From Orthonyx spaldingii (Eukaryota; Chordata; Aves; Passeriformes; Orthonychidae): a stretch of 64,000 nucleotides of DNA. The position numbers were made by a program, and so were the translations under genes. This document shows, in pieces, positions 25,784 to 38,769 of this stretch (position 1 is its first letter; every line of letters begins with the position of its first letter). The DNA lies in assembly GCA_013397795.1 (NCBI GenBank), contig VZTJ01001640.1:1686097-1750096 (forward strand). The letters run 5' to 3'. The notes below the pieces were generated by a model. That model saw only the letters and a program-made list of their open reading frames with translations, ran no database searches and was not told where the DNA came from.

Positions 25784-26699
25784 CATTATTAATCTATTTC
25801 ATTGTAGCTTTGGTGGTCAGGGCTGTAAAACGGTTCAATGCTTAACTGCACTTTTATAACCCTCTACAGGAGACAGAGTGATGCCAAAAAGCCTCTGCAT
25901 TTCCCACTGCAGAGGAAGTGGCAGGAGACATGCTCCTAAAAGTGCAGTTTACCAGGGGAAGCTGCAGCAGCTGTATCTGTGCTAGCAAAGAGCTCTTCCC
26001 TCAAGTTCAGCCTAGGATTCACCCTCTCTTTTTCCTGAGAGTTTGCCATGATTACCCTCTGCAAATCAGGACTGAGAGGCTTCTCTGCAGATGTCCCTGC
26101 CTGTCCTATTCACTGTTATCACTTCTTTGTTTTCTCATCTCCATTCTGTTTTCTCTTGATTTAGTCTTTAGTCATGAGCACTTTCATGCCACTTTCTTCT
26201 CCTGGGATGGTGGTAGAACGTGGCCCTTGGTTTTAAGCAGCCACCCTACCCCACAGGATACCTGCTGTGCCTCACAGATCCCGTCCCCATTAACCAACTG
26301 GGACAAAACTTTGGCTCCAACCTGAAAAATGGAGGTGCCAGCAAAATGAGGAGCTGCAGTTCTTCTTCCCTCCAAATCCTATTGCTGGTCTCAGTGGTAA
26401 TAAATCAGTGTTTAAAACACTTTAGCTTTTCATCATCCATTAGACTAAACATCCGCTACTCATCTATTTTCCTTCTGCAGTATCATTGTCTTCACGAGTC
26501 AGAATTAATTGATTTCTTTGTATTGGGTTGGGTTTCATAAGAAGACTAAATATTCCCAAGAGATGAAAACATGAACTGAGTGGTGTGTATGTGCAAAATA
26601 GATTTCCATCTAGGTAAGAGGGAAGTGAGAGTTCAATACAGAGCTACTGCTATAATCCTGGAGACACAGGAAAACCACAAAATTGCCCTATGTGCAATG

Positions 26700-26843
26700 G
26701 GAACAGGCTGCTCAGAGAAGCTGTGGCTGCCCCATCATTGGAATTGTTCAAAGTCAGGCTGGATGTCCCTGCCCATGGCAGAGGATTTGGACTGGATAAT
26801 CTTTGAATGTCCCCTCCAACCTAAACCAGTGTTTGATTATATG
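26700..26843 (+). mobile_element. CR1 LINE 3'-end fragment with internal deletion
   Basis: Contains ggaacaggctgctcagagaa, gctgtggctgccccatcatt, ttcaaagtcaggctggatg, ccctgcccatggcagagg and ccctccaacctaaaccagtg, in CR1 3'-end order. The usual ~30 bp between 'caggctggatg' and 'tccctgcccatgg' (gggctctgagcaacctggtc...) is missing, so an internal deletion has occurred. Plus orientation. Confidence 0.9.
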
Positions 26844-29800
26844 GGGCCTCTTAGGTAGGTAGAGAAATATCTATTTTATGAATAAAGTGCAAATTCATGA
26901 TGGAAGTTAAATTGTTTGAGAGAGATCAAACAACAGACAAATTATACAATCCTTAAGAAAACGGAGGAATTCTGGATGTCACTCTTATGCTCTCCCTTCT
27001 GAACCATATTATCATCTGAATGTGTAAGAAAACAAAATTTGCAATAAAATAAGCTTCAATCATAAGTCAGTGAAGCTGAGGGGGCAGCAGGTCTCTCAGT
27101 TTTTCCTCTCAAAATCAAAACCCCAAAAGACAAGGAAAGTTCAATTTCTGTCCAGTAAAAAGCCATTATTGTGTCTGACAATGACAGGTTTTGCATACAC
27201 AGACACACAATGTGCATGCACATGCATACAAAGTCGTTCCATAATAACAGGTTTTCTGGCTTATTCTCAAAGCTGACATAAATGAGAAGACTGGGAGCTT
27301 CTCTTCTGCTGTTTTATGGACTATGAATAAGATTGCACTTGTCCTGATGATCCTTCCTTTTGGCCATCATTCATAACCGTCAGACAGACTGCCCCTCACA
27401 AAGAAAGGACACATCCATACCCAGGAGTCTGTCAGAGAAAACATGCCATTTTAAACATAACCACAGTGACCCAACATGTGTTTTTCTCCCTTCTTTAAAA
27501 TAATTTAAAATAGTTCTTTAATTTAAAAGTTTTTCTCTTTCCTTTCCTTTTTCACCTGCTCCCTGCATGGAAATTGCACTGCTAGGAAGGCAGGGACACC
27601 AGCTGCTCTGTATCTCTCTTAGGTCCTGAATCAGTCAGGTGCTTTTGTGGATGCTGAACAATAAGCACCTGCTTGAATCCATGCTTGTTCAGTGAAACAT
27701 TTAAAACTCATTGCAAGCCCACTGACACCAAGCAGAGTTAAACACAGTTAATGCCATGCTTAAAATTCAGCCCAGTTGAGTAGAGCTTTGCCAAATGATT
27801 ATTTGGCACTGCATAGCAGTGCAGGCCTAAGTAACCTCCAAAAGGCTGCACATTACAGTTGTTCGTAGCAGTTAGGGGCAAATACCTTAAGGTGCAGTTA
27901 AGGAAGTGTACCCAACTTCAGATCTTTGCCACTCACAAGCAAAAGCTCAAGGAAGCTGAGAGCAGAAGATTCAATTTGTTCTCCAAATTTCACATAAGCT
28001 CTGAGGAATAAATGCACAAAAATGCTGCTTTTAAAATTTTGAGGTTAGCAATCATTCACAACTGCCATAAAAACCTGAGAAGTTCCATATACTTCATTTT
28101 AGCTCCCTAAAATCTAAATGTACATGTAAATTTACAACTAAATCTGAAGGTAACTTAGGGATGTTTACTTGTAGCTGCCTACCTACAATTTCCAACACTT
28201 GAAAATTCATCATCTAATAAAATGATTTGAGTGGAAACCATTCAGTGTCTGAGTTGTGCTCCTGCCTTGTCATGACCAACTGAGATAACTCATCACTAAC
28301 ACAAACAGCCAATGTGCACATCAACAGCAGCAGAAACAGCCCCTGGAGGATGTGCAGTGGGCTGGTTTTTGAGGGTGTTTACGCCAGAGTAGAGGGAGTG
28401 AGGAGTCCAAAGATGTACCTACACCATCCATATCCTCAAGAACATAAAGGCACTAAAACTGCCTGACTCTGGTCTACAGAAAATCTGTCTGAGCCAACTG
28501 TTCTCCAAGAGTTTGTTGACCAGTGTACAACTGGAGTGGCAGTGCCTAATGGGAGATGTCTAATGGGCAGATGAAGAGAGCAAGCTGAATAGCTCAGCCT
28601 CTGACTATTAAAAACTGGCTTTGGTTGCACTCCCTGGCTGAATTGCCAACGGTTCAGCCATTAGAGGGCTCTAGATGCTTATCTATAAATAGGTTTAGGG
28701 CTTTTTGTCAATTTTCAACACTTTGGTTCTTTCTAACCCGTTGTAAAATCTGCCTGATCTTTGGATCTGCCTGGAGCTCTGTGAAGATCAAACAAAGACC
28801 ATGAGAGCCACAGAAAAACAACAGATTTAGTGATGGGAAGTATTTAAGCCTGTCTTTTATTTTCTCTTAGATGCAGCCACCACTACTGATATCACGGAAG
28901 ACATGTGAAAGTTCTTCGAAAGTGCAAGGAATCTTTCTGGTCAGGTATCAAACGGAAGAAGCAAGATCTCAGCACCAGCCGTGCTGTCTGCAGGCAGAAT
29001 CCCTCAGTGTCCCACTTCTTCCTGCTCTTGAGGAAGTCATGCCTTGAAAGAACTCCAGTGGAGCACAGTTCCTCTGCCTAGCAGCACGCTCACCAGAGGT
29101 GACTCTGCACCACTTCCTCTGTTCAAAATATCTACTGAGATGTTTATATTTGGCTCTGCCTGTGTGTGAAACCTCTCCTCAGCCAGGACCCTGTAAAGAG
29201 CTTTGCTGCAAGGCATCAGTGAAGCCCCAAACTGGTGAAATGAGCGGTGAGACAGGAGGCACAACCTCCACAGGAGGTAAATCATGACAACACAGCTTGC
29301 AAAGAGTAGCAGACGCCACCATGCTCACCCAGAGCTTGCCAAAGAGCCTGTTTGTTTGAGTTTCCTCCATTGCCCTTTTCCACGTACGCGATTGCTCACG
29401 CACACAAAGCCAATGAACTGACTGCACGGGCATAAACACACACATGCTCAAACCCAGCCACAGTGTGCTCCTTCTGCCAGCTGGAAAACGAGGGCTGGAG
29501 TGTTTCTTGTTTTCCCTGTTTCTTACCCCCATAGAAAAGTCAAACAAGAACCTGTACAGAGAAGATAAAGCAGTTTAAAATGGACAAAAATGCCTGAAAC
29601 AATCTCATCTGCTTTGCCCAGGAGGAGCTGCTATTTCACTTCGATGCCTGCTGAAGCTGTGGATGTCTCCCTTAGTCTCAGCAGTGATTTTTGTTCCTTA
29701 ATTAATCAATTACACATGTAACTGTGGTCCATTAGCAAGGCAGATGACTGTCTTCAGACGCTGATTACTGGTTTCGGAAGAGCCCAAAAATATTTCAGTA

Positions 29801-30285
29801 GGATGAATAAATTTCCTCTATGAGGTTTTAATGAGACCATTTAGCTTTTTTTTCTTTTCTTTAAAAACAAGAACCGAAATGGGCATAATAAACCAACTCC
29901 ACCTACATGATGCACAGGGGAAAAACAACAGGCCCCAGTTTTAGGGGTCTGTCTGCACTTAACTGTACTTGGAGGAGTCTATAATGGAGGACTAATGGTA
30001 CCTATGTGTTTAGCTCACTTAGCAGTGTGGAGGGGATGATTTCCTATACACAGTACAGCACTTTGTTTGGCTGTTTTATAAGATAATGATCAGGACACAT
30101 ACATTAGTAATAGACTGCCATGTCTAGTATGTCCTGAGTTATAAATCCCAGCTGGTCATGATCATAATTATTAATAATAACAGTAATCTGCATTTCTAAA
30201 TCATATCTGACCCCAAGAGCTACCAGAGTCTGTTTATACAATATAGACATTGAACTAAGCCTAATTTCATCTGTGTATAAATATA
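26844..30285. other. Intergenic DNA, no gene recognised
   Basis: Unique-looking AT-rich sequence; open frames are short and unconvincing. Nothing further supported. Confidence 0.55.
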
Positions 30286-30345
30286 GGGGCACTTTTTCAG
30301 TATGAGGGGCACATTTTCAGTATGGGGGGCACATTTTCAAAGAAG
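30286..30345. repeat. 20-bp tandem repeat, ~2.8 copies
   Basis: Unit approximately ggggcacattttcagtatgg; copies start at 30286, 30306 and 30326, with one substitution in the first (cactttttc) and divergence at the end of the third. Confidence 0.9.
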
Positions 30346-33300
30346 TAAAAAATCAGTTCTTAGAGCAGCTCAGTCTACTGTGCCACACACAAAAATACAG
30401 CCAGGATTTCAGGACTTAATTTTCTGACATCTTCCCATAGTATGCACATTGTGTCTGTTCATTTCATTAATCCATTATTGACAAGAAGAGCTCAGGACTT
30501 TGATTTTAAATCTCATCTGAGAGTCTGAAAGCCTCTCTTTTCCAGCAACTGCTTGCCCCTGTGTCACTGCTACGATTATATGCTGATTTACATTTACATA
30601 TTCTGCTTGGAGGTTGCCTTGTATTTGCTTTCTCCTGTTTTTCTTCCTGACATTGAGAATAAAAACAGCAATCAACATGGGACATCAGCAAGGGCTCACA
30701 GCTGGCCCCATCCCCATTACCTTCAGCCTTTCTTAATGTTTCACTGATTATTTTCCAAACCGAGAGGCTTAAGCTGTGAAATTCCTAAAAAATTAGTTCT
30801 GAGCTCAAGTGCTAAAAACATACATTTCATGTAATGCTGGAAAGAATACAGGGTGATCCCCACTCTACGTTTGCCAAAGCATCTCTGAAATCCAAATAAA
30901 TTAAACTTCTCATTCAATCAGTGTTGCCAAGTGGATGGGTACAAGCAGCTCCAGTAGTGAGCAAGTAAATTGGCCACAGTCTGGGATTTATTCTGGTAGG
31001 CTTTTTACTAATAAGGGAGGCATCAGAGTCTTTTATTCCTCCTGGACCAGTGTCCTAAATCCTCCCTGGATGCATCTCCAGAACTCCTGGTGCTGCCCCA
31101 AGCTATGGAGTCAACTGGGCTTTCACTCCTCTTTCCTTTAAGGATATTTAGATACGACTCAGGAGTCAGTAGTCAGGAATACATGCATAAAACATCCCCA
31201 AAGCTGGGATAAAGGCAGTAAGAAGCAATTTGCATTGTAAAGAAGTTTTATAAGTATGCGGCCTATTAATAACTGCCTCCACTTGTGACAAATGTCACTG
31301 GGCTGATTTGAGCTGCTTTGGAGGCGGAACAGATACAATTATCTATCACCCCGGAAGATACTCTCAACAAATTATTCACATTTGAAGGGTGTTGGGATGG
31401 TATTTTCTTTTGTTTTGTTTTCCTGATGAGCAATTTCAGCCCAAAAGTCCTGGTTTTTAAAGGCTTCAGACTCAGGGTCACCTCTGCAGGGCATTTGCAT
31501 CTCCCCAACCCATCAGCCCTGGTTACACTTTGTGTTGCACAAACTTGAAAGCAAAACATGAAAAGAATTAGAAAACAGTGCAGAAGATTTTGGCATTTAC
31601 ATAGCTTCAGAGCTGTGATGGACAAGGAAAAGCTTACTGTGGCACCTGGAAAGACAGGAGTCTGTGAGCCTTCTTCAGAGAAAAGTTTTGCAATTACCTG
31701 TCCCTCATCATAGTTTGACACTTCTGAGCAATCTTCTGTAGAAGTGCTCTTACTGAACCCAAGGCATCTGGAGGGGAAAACAAACTCCCACACAGGCAGA
31801 AAAATTGCTGCTATTCACCTTGGTGAATTCACTGCCAGCAAAAAGCTCATGAAACAGACCCCATTACCCTGTCCTTGAGCTGGGAACAAGGGCAGCAGAA
31901 TTGGTCAGTTCTCTGGATGTGACTGTACTTGGGAACTGTCAGTCCTTGAGACTGCATGAATCATGAAAGCCAGACAGCAAAGTCAACAGTGAACATTTGT
32001 GCTCCCTCCATGTGTCCCTGCAGATGCACTGGAGAGCCCCATCTCCTGCCACCTCCCAGGGGCTGACTCTCCACATCCCCAGTCATGTCCTGCAGCAAGC
32101 TGAGATCTTGCTGAAATCAGTGAACTTAGTTCTTTGCAGGACTTGGCTTCCAGCAGAAAGGGCCACACAAGGTGTTGTGACAAGCCAGCATCAGCCCTCA
32201 CACCTCTCCCAGTGCAAGCAGGCACTGACTGCAGGCTTGGGCCACGTGAATGGTTTTGTGTCCAGTTACAAAGGCACCAGTTCCTCGTTGTCCCCCAATC
32301 CTCCCCTCCTCTCAGGCAGTGTAAGAGACAGTAATGGCACAGTTACCAACACCTTCACATTTTCTGTTTTGTTACCGCCAGTAGAAATATCAATTACACA
32401 GTCTGACAAGGAGAAAATGAAATTGCAAAGTGTTAGGCTGCAGATATTTAGTTCAATGATTGGGGTTGTCTTTAAAACACTGTAATGACACCATCCTGGA
32501 TGGACAAGAGAGAGATGGGGTATTGTGTGCATTCCTACACTTTGAATTTAAATTAAAATTTGCTGTGATTTAAGATGTTAGCTCCTTTGAAGGTCTATAC
32601 TTGGAGAAAATAATTATTCTCAGCTAATAATGTGAGTTGCTAGGCTAGTGATTAGTATATTTGCAACAGGGTAAATTTGCTTCCTATTGACAAAGACTCA
32701 GGTGTATTATTTACTGCCTGCTAATTTAAATCTGGAATTAATCTTTGACTTGAAAGGACACCTATTCTTTAAAGCTCATCATCACCTTGCCCTGCTTTTG
32801 TTTATGCCTTTGGTTTCAAAGGTGCATTTTTCTTCATGATTTGCAGAAGTCATTACCAAATGCTTGAAAGTCCGTCAGCCAGGTTACCTTGATAGTTTCT
32901 TTCATGAATAGTAATAACAAAAATCTCAATAAATAAAGCTAAATCATACCCAGAGGAAAACAAAGTAGTCACTTGTGAATTGTGCTTGCAAAGATTGGTA
33001 GTAGAGAAGGTAGCAAGGACATAAAATAAGTAGGCAGCATTATCCCCCATGTCTCATTTTGAAATCAAATTAATCAGGCCACCACCCAAGGACTTCATTC
33101 ATAAATGTAATGCCAAGCAACAGGTTCTTGTTACAGAGTGAAAGGGGAACACAAGAACTAATAGCTCAGGGCTATGACCACTGAGCAGCTCAGGACAGAA
33201 AATTTTAGTGTTTTATCCCTAAATCAGCACAAGGGCAGACATCAGGCTAGACCAGTACCCCTATCTGGCAAACAGAAAGATCTAGATTGTCCTCCAACAT

Positions 33301-33929
33301 TGGCTTTAATGCTTTGTGCAGTTATTCAAGAGGCCCACTGAGAGCAGGGTCATTGCACTGGAAATCTCTGTGGTACAAACATTTCACCTTGAGCTCATTC
33401 CTTGTCGTGTACGAGGAAGCCCTGGCTGAGTTATGCCTGGTGATTAGCTCAGCCCTCATTCCTTCCCTGCCATTGTCTCACAGGAGGGATTCGTTCCCAA
33501 TGATTATGTTGCTGATAAGGGAATTCCCAGGACTGCAGTGACTGAACATATTGGATTTACATAATCTTGCTTGAAAATCAGCATTTCATTTGCATCGTGT
33601 CACCAGATTGCAACTGCATCAAGCAAGGGAGGATACTTGGGGAAGTCATACCTGAAGAGGAAAAAAAAAATAAAAAAGGAGAGAAAAGGAGACAGAAGGC
33701 GATTTTCCCAGATTTTGCTGTGCCGTGAGACACCTCAGAGATCTAGTTCAGGAAGTCTTCTTCTGAAGTGAAGGAACTGTCAGCTTTCCAGTGAGCCACA
33801 CCACCACCCTAATTTTCATTCAGAGAACCTGCCACCCACACCTCCACGAGCCTGGGGCTTGCACACACAGCAGAAATCCGGGCTGGGGCCTCTGCCTTTG
33901 AACCGTGGCCAGTGTGGTGCTGGGAGAGC
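30346..33929. other. Intergenic DNA, no gene recognised
   Basis: Includes a 175-codon minus-strand open frame (31266-31793) with no family resemblance. A/T runs at 33661-33670. No RNA gene or transposon recognised. Confidence 0.5.
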
Positions 33930-33968
33930 GCTGGATGGGGCTCTGAGCAACCTGCTCTAGTGGGAGGT
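33930..33968 (+). mobile_element. Short CR1 LINE remnant
   Basis: gctggatggggctctgagca acctgctctagtgggaggt is the segment of CR1 that precedes 'gtccctgcccatgg', the very piece deleted from the copy at 26.7 kb. Flanking CR1 sequence is no longer recognisable. Confidence 0.75.
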
Positions 33969-36900
33969 AGTCCTGATTAAAGTGAGATAATGGTCAGAAA
34001 AGGGTTTGGGTTTGAATTTGGGCATTTGGTTGGTTGGTTTTTAACTTTTCCCTGCTTAAATTTCCCATCTGGATTTCATCTTCTTTGTAAAATGCTGTCT
34101 AAAGCTATCAAGGCAATATTTCATCCCCAGTGGACATGGGAAGGTTGCAATAATCATGTTCATGATTTAGGGTTACACTTAACTTCAGCCTTGAACTCTT
34201 CTGTGATTGATGTGGCATTCACCCAGGGTTACCTCTTTTTTTTCTCTTTAACCAAGATTTCTTCCCACAAGTTTTATATTGAGCCTTGACCTGAGGAGGC
34301 AGGGAAACTGGTTATTTGGAATTAAATGTGTAGCATTTAAAAGAAAAAGCTGCCTTAACTGACCTGGAGGAATGACATTCTGTAATACCAGAGATAAAAG
34401 TCAGCAAGGACATGGAATAATAACTGGCACCCCAAACCCAAAATCTCAGGAAATCTGCCAGAGAAGATCTCTCGAGTCCCTAACAGAGGAGTGACCCCAC
34501 ACAGAGCAAGAGATCTGCCCCAGAGACCAACACAAAGGTGACACTATTCCTGTCCTCTTCCAGGTGGGATGCAAAAGGGGACAAAATAACTTAGCAGGGC
34601 CCCACAGCTGGGCCAAGCCAGGGCTGTGAACTCTCTATGGTCTCTTTGGATAGGGTCAAACGAGGGCTGTAAATAGTTATTCTGAAATATTTATAGGCCT
34701 AAAAGCTCAGTACAAGGCTAGTTTCTGCAAAGCAGTTTGATGTTCAGGGGTCTAAGGTAAGGAACAGGGTTGCTGGGAAGATTTCAAAGTTCTTATTCTA
34801 AATAAGGAAGGATAAAGAGCTGAATTTATCACTCAAAGGTGTATTTTGAAGGGCTGAGTACAATATTCTTTTCCCACTCCGAAGCAGATTTCAAGGCTAA
34901 GAAAGGGCTCCCTCTGGAGAAATCCTATTGACTTCTTCTGAAACCCCAGGACTGGAGTGGATCCTGCTCCTGTCCTGCCCATGGCACTCCCCTGCTGGAC
35001 AGGCTGCAGCCCTGGGAGGTTACATCCTCCCTGGAGTGTTTCTTTACTTTGCCAAGGTAACAAAAGGGAGGAATGGAGCCACTTGAGATGTGGCTTTGGT
35101 CTCCTTGCAATTAGCTCTGTTTGTGTTTACTGAACAGCTCTTTTGTTTATTTTCTATAGTGAAGAAAAAGCTTTCCAGGGAATTCTAAACTCGTGGTTCT
35201 CAGAGAGAAAACACCAACACAAAATCCGTGCTGGACCGCAGCTGTATCCAGCTGTGGTGGGAGCGAGCTCCTGAGGCTGGGGTAAAGCTCTGCTTAAGAG
35301 GATCACAAGCCTCAGGCTGGGCTCTGTGGGTTCTGGAAGCTGTGGGCAGGACAGCTGCAATGTTGGTGTTTGTTGGTTCATTCCCAGCAGGATCAGGACT
35401 CTTGATCTGAATTACCCATGTAGGGAAAGCACTGGAGTTTGTGGCCTCAGGTTGCTTTGAGGTGATAAGCACAACACTTAGAAACACCTGGGCTGTCCCC
35501 TGACTTCCATTCCTCACACAGAGACGTGGGAGGGGTTCACCAAACCACTCTGTGGTGAGACTTCTCCTTTTAATAGCCCAGATTTTAACTGCAGAAGGTC
35601 TGCCTGTGCTTGAGGCTGGAGAAGGAGGAACTCATGAGACAATGTTGGTGATAACTTGCCATGATTAGCCATGATTAGCTGGGCTGGAGCCCTTGTCTAT
35701 TCCATTCAGCATCTCCTCAGGCTGGCCCAGGAGGCACCGCTTGGGCAGACCCATTCCAAGCCCTGCGGATAAGGCACTGCCCAGGCCACAGCTTTTCTCC
35801 TCTAACTGCAGTCTCACCGTGTTATTATAAGGAATATAAGGAATCTACATCTCCCCTGGAAAACACTCAGGATTTGCAGGCTGAGAAAGTTTGAAAACCA
35901 TTGCACTATCCTACTGAAGCAGAAATTCTTATTTTCTCCCCCATAATTACATTTGTTTTGCTTCAGGTTTGCACAACTCCCATTTCAAGAGCTTTGCATT
36001 AGTCAGGGCTGTTTGTTCCCTAAACTTTCTTTTTTTTTTTTTTTTTACCCCCTTTTCCCTGACTTCTCTACGGGTCAGAGCCCTGTTAGTTGTGTCTGAT
36101 GGCGCTGCTGCAGCACCTTGTCTGTGTCTGATGGGGGTCCTGGGGCAGCCTCCAGCAGCTACCGGCGAGCAGGGACCAGTTGTGGGCAACTGCTGCCATC
36201 TCCTGGTGTTTCAATCCAGAAAAAGCCTAGGCATCATCAGTCAGGTCAAGTGCAATAATTAATTTTACCTATAAATGCATACGTGTACATATATGTGTAT
36301 GTATATAAACACATATATTTTCAAAGGTGAGAAAAGAAGTGCTGAACAATAAATTTAAATCTGATTTTTAGTTTTTTCAAATAGTACTTTATGAGTTAGT
36401 GCAGTAATAACTCTGTACACTTCAAATGTTAAAAATTATATATAATCCCCTAAATGTTTGCATTATCATGGGCCAAGGCAGCTGCAAGTTCTTCAGCTAA
36501 TTCTCCTTGCTCACTGAGAACAGTAAAGAAAAATCTTCTTTTGACAGTTTTTTCAGGTTTCCAGTCATCTGTTTATGAAAAACTTGTCTGAGAAGGACAG
36601 ACTCAGTATCAGCCCCAAAATCATGCCAGCGTTTGTGCATTGGCAGAGTGCTCAGTCACCAGCAATTTCTGCCCTAAGCTGGAAAAACAGGGCTCCCTTT
36701 CCCATCCACAGGGGCCTGGCCAAGTTCTTTCTCTTCCCTTGTCTTTCCAACAAGTGTGAACTCAGACTGCCAAGTTTGGTCTCTAAAAGTCCCCAAACTA
36801 TGACCTGAGATACAGGAGCACTGGTAAAATGATTTGCCAGCTTACCATAACCTAACTCAAATCATATTCCTAATATGAAGTCACTTCACAATTCAGAAGC

Positions 36901-38759
36901 ATCACTCAGACCTAATTGCTGGATTTTGTGGCTGCTAGGAATGCCATCATCTCCAGCCTTCTTCCTCCACCAGGTAACCTTTTGTGACAGCTTGGATGAA
37001 CCTGCACATCCAGGGAATCTGGGTCATTTATTAGCAGCTACAAGAATCTGTGCCAGAAAATCCACATCATGCAAACGAGATGGTCAGGGTGGAAACATCA
37101 ATCTGGAAAAGCAGGAACATAGCTTTGGAAAGGTTTTCTTACCAACCAGCCCATCCTATGCAATCTCAGGCAGCCGTGTCACATAATCCTGCTTTTAAAT
37201 TCCCTGCACCCTACTTTAAAATTAGTCAGGGGTTTTTATGCTTTCATTTTATCAGCAACCCTGTCTGAGCATTCAAATATGGGATTTTTCTGTTTACTGA
37301 GACTTCAGCCTTATGCAGAATGTCAACTAGCCTGGAGTAAGGACGACTCGAAAGCACCTCCAAGGCTTTCAGTGCAAATCTCTGACCTTTATCTAAAACC
37401 TCGCTCTGTAGAAAACACCTTCTGATGGTGTTTGCTGACGCACGTTTTCCTGCGGGCAGAACACACAGAAGGGGCTCACAGAGTGTTGACTCCACAGCTC
37501 TGCACTCTGCAGTTGGACAGGAGCACTGCAAAATTCACAGCTGGCAGCTCCCACCTGAGCCCAGCCCTTCCCAGCTCCCACCTGACACCAGTCCTTACCA
37601 GCCCCAGGCTGCTGCTTGCTCTGGTTCACCCAGTGGGACCCCAGTTCAGACAAGTCCCATGGGACTCAGCTGAACCTGAGCTCAGGAAAAATGCTGATTT
37701 AGTCACCTGATGATGGAGGTGCCTTCAGGGTTTCTTTATTGCATTTCCAATCTCTCTGGCTCTTTATCTCTCACTTTAATATTGCCTTTAGCATGTTGCA
37801 GTGGATGTGATGAGAGGACTAATCACTGATTTACCTAACAACCTTTCAGCACTTAAATTTCTTAACAACAAGCCACAGTCGACTCAAAACCCTTCAGCAG
37901 GTCTAGGACAAGTAGGATCACTGCATTTTATGTTCTAGATAAAGAAAATCATGCATAAACCCCACAGTCTGTCAGCCAGCCTCCAATGCTTGTGCCATGA
38001 GCTCTTTTCCCATACAGTTGTTGCTGTCTGTATCATTGCTCTGAAAGCGTGGCCTGGACAGTTAGATATACACAAAGAACTGCAAATAAAAAGAAAGAGC
38101 TCACATCCTTAGAAATACATCCAATAAGGGAGTATGCTGTGGTCAAATGGTGTGCCAAGCCTCGAAAGCAGTGCTTCTTTGGGGTTGTATTCTTGTTACA
38201 AAGCAGAATTCAGCTTTTTGGTCTTGCACAGCATTTAAAGATATTTCATGCTTCCTCCTACCAGAAAATTTTCTCATGTCCTGTGTTTGGAAGTCCACGG
38301 TGTGAGAGGATTGTGATAGAAGGGAGACTTAATTGAGCTGGGATTGTTTGAGAGAGGAAGGAAGAACAAGTAACAAACATCAGAGAAAGCCCCCACAGTG
38401 TCAGGGTACAAAGTTACCCAGCACAGCCCTTGTAAAAAGGCTCAAAATGTACATTAAACACAAACACTACAAGAGCCATTCTTTTTCTTCCAGCCTTTTA
38501 ATGTGACAGAGAGAACAAAACAAAGTCCATTGGAACAGCTGCAATTTCCAGTGACGACCAGACACAGATCAAATAAAAAAAATAAAAGGAGGTTTTAAAT
38601 GAAGAAAAGGAACCAAGGGACTGGAATTGGCTATTTCACACACAGAGCTGACAGAACATCTAAATGAAACTTTCCATTAAAGCACAACACTGGGTGTTAT
38701 TTACAGTGGGACTTGCAGTGTGTGTACATTTATACAGCACTAGCATCACATACAGCAAA
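33969..38759. other. Intergenic DNA downstream of SV2B
   Basis: No gene recognised. Contains a T17 run (36030-36046), a short ccatgattag duplication near 35660 and an alternating purine-pyrimidine tract (36275-36307). Part of its right end could still be SV2B 3' UTR. Confidence 0.5.
36275..36307. repeat. 33-bp alternating purine-pyrimidine tract
   Basis: Strict R-Y alternation mixing AT, GT, AC and GC steps (atgcatacgtgtacatatat then gtgtatgtatata), including the palindrome acatatatgt. A simple-sequence tract with Z-DNA or cruciform potential. Confidence 0.8.
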
Positions 38760-38763
38760 GAAA

Positions 38764-38769
38764 TTTATT
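38764..38769 (-). promoter_or_regulatory. Candidate AATAAA polyadenylation signal
   Basis: The first perfect AATAAA hexamer on the transcribed strand downstream of the SV2B stop, 4.66 kb away. It is a candidate 3' end only; a chance hexamer is expected every few kilobases. Another perfect hexamer occurs at 37735-37740. Confidence 0.2.

Noticed and set aside
31266..31793. 175-codon minus-strand open frame
   Set aside because: No domain, no plausible splice-bounded exon and unremarkable composition; a frame of this length can occur by chance in 64 kb.
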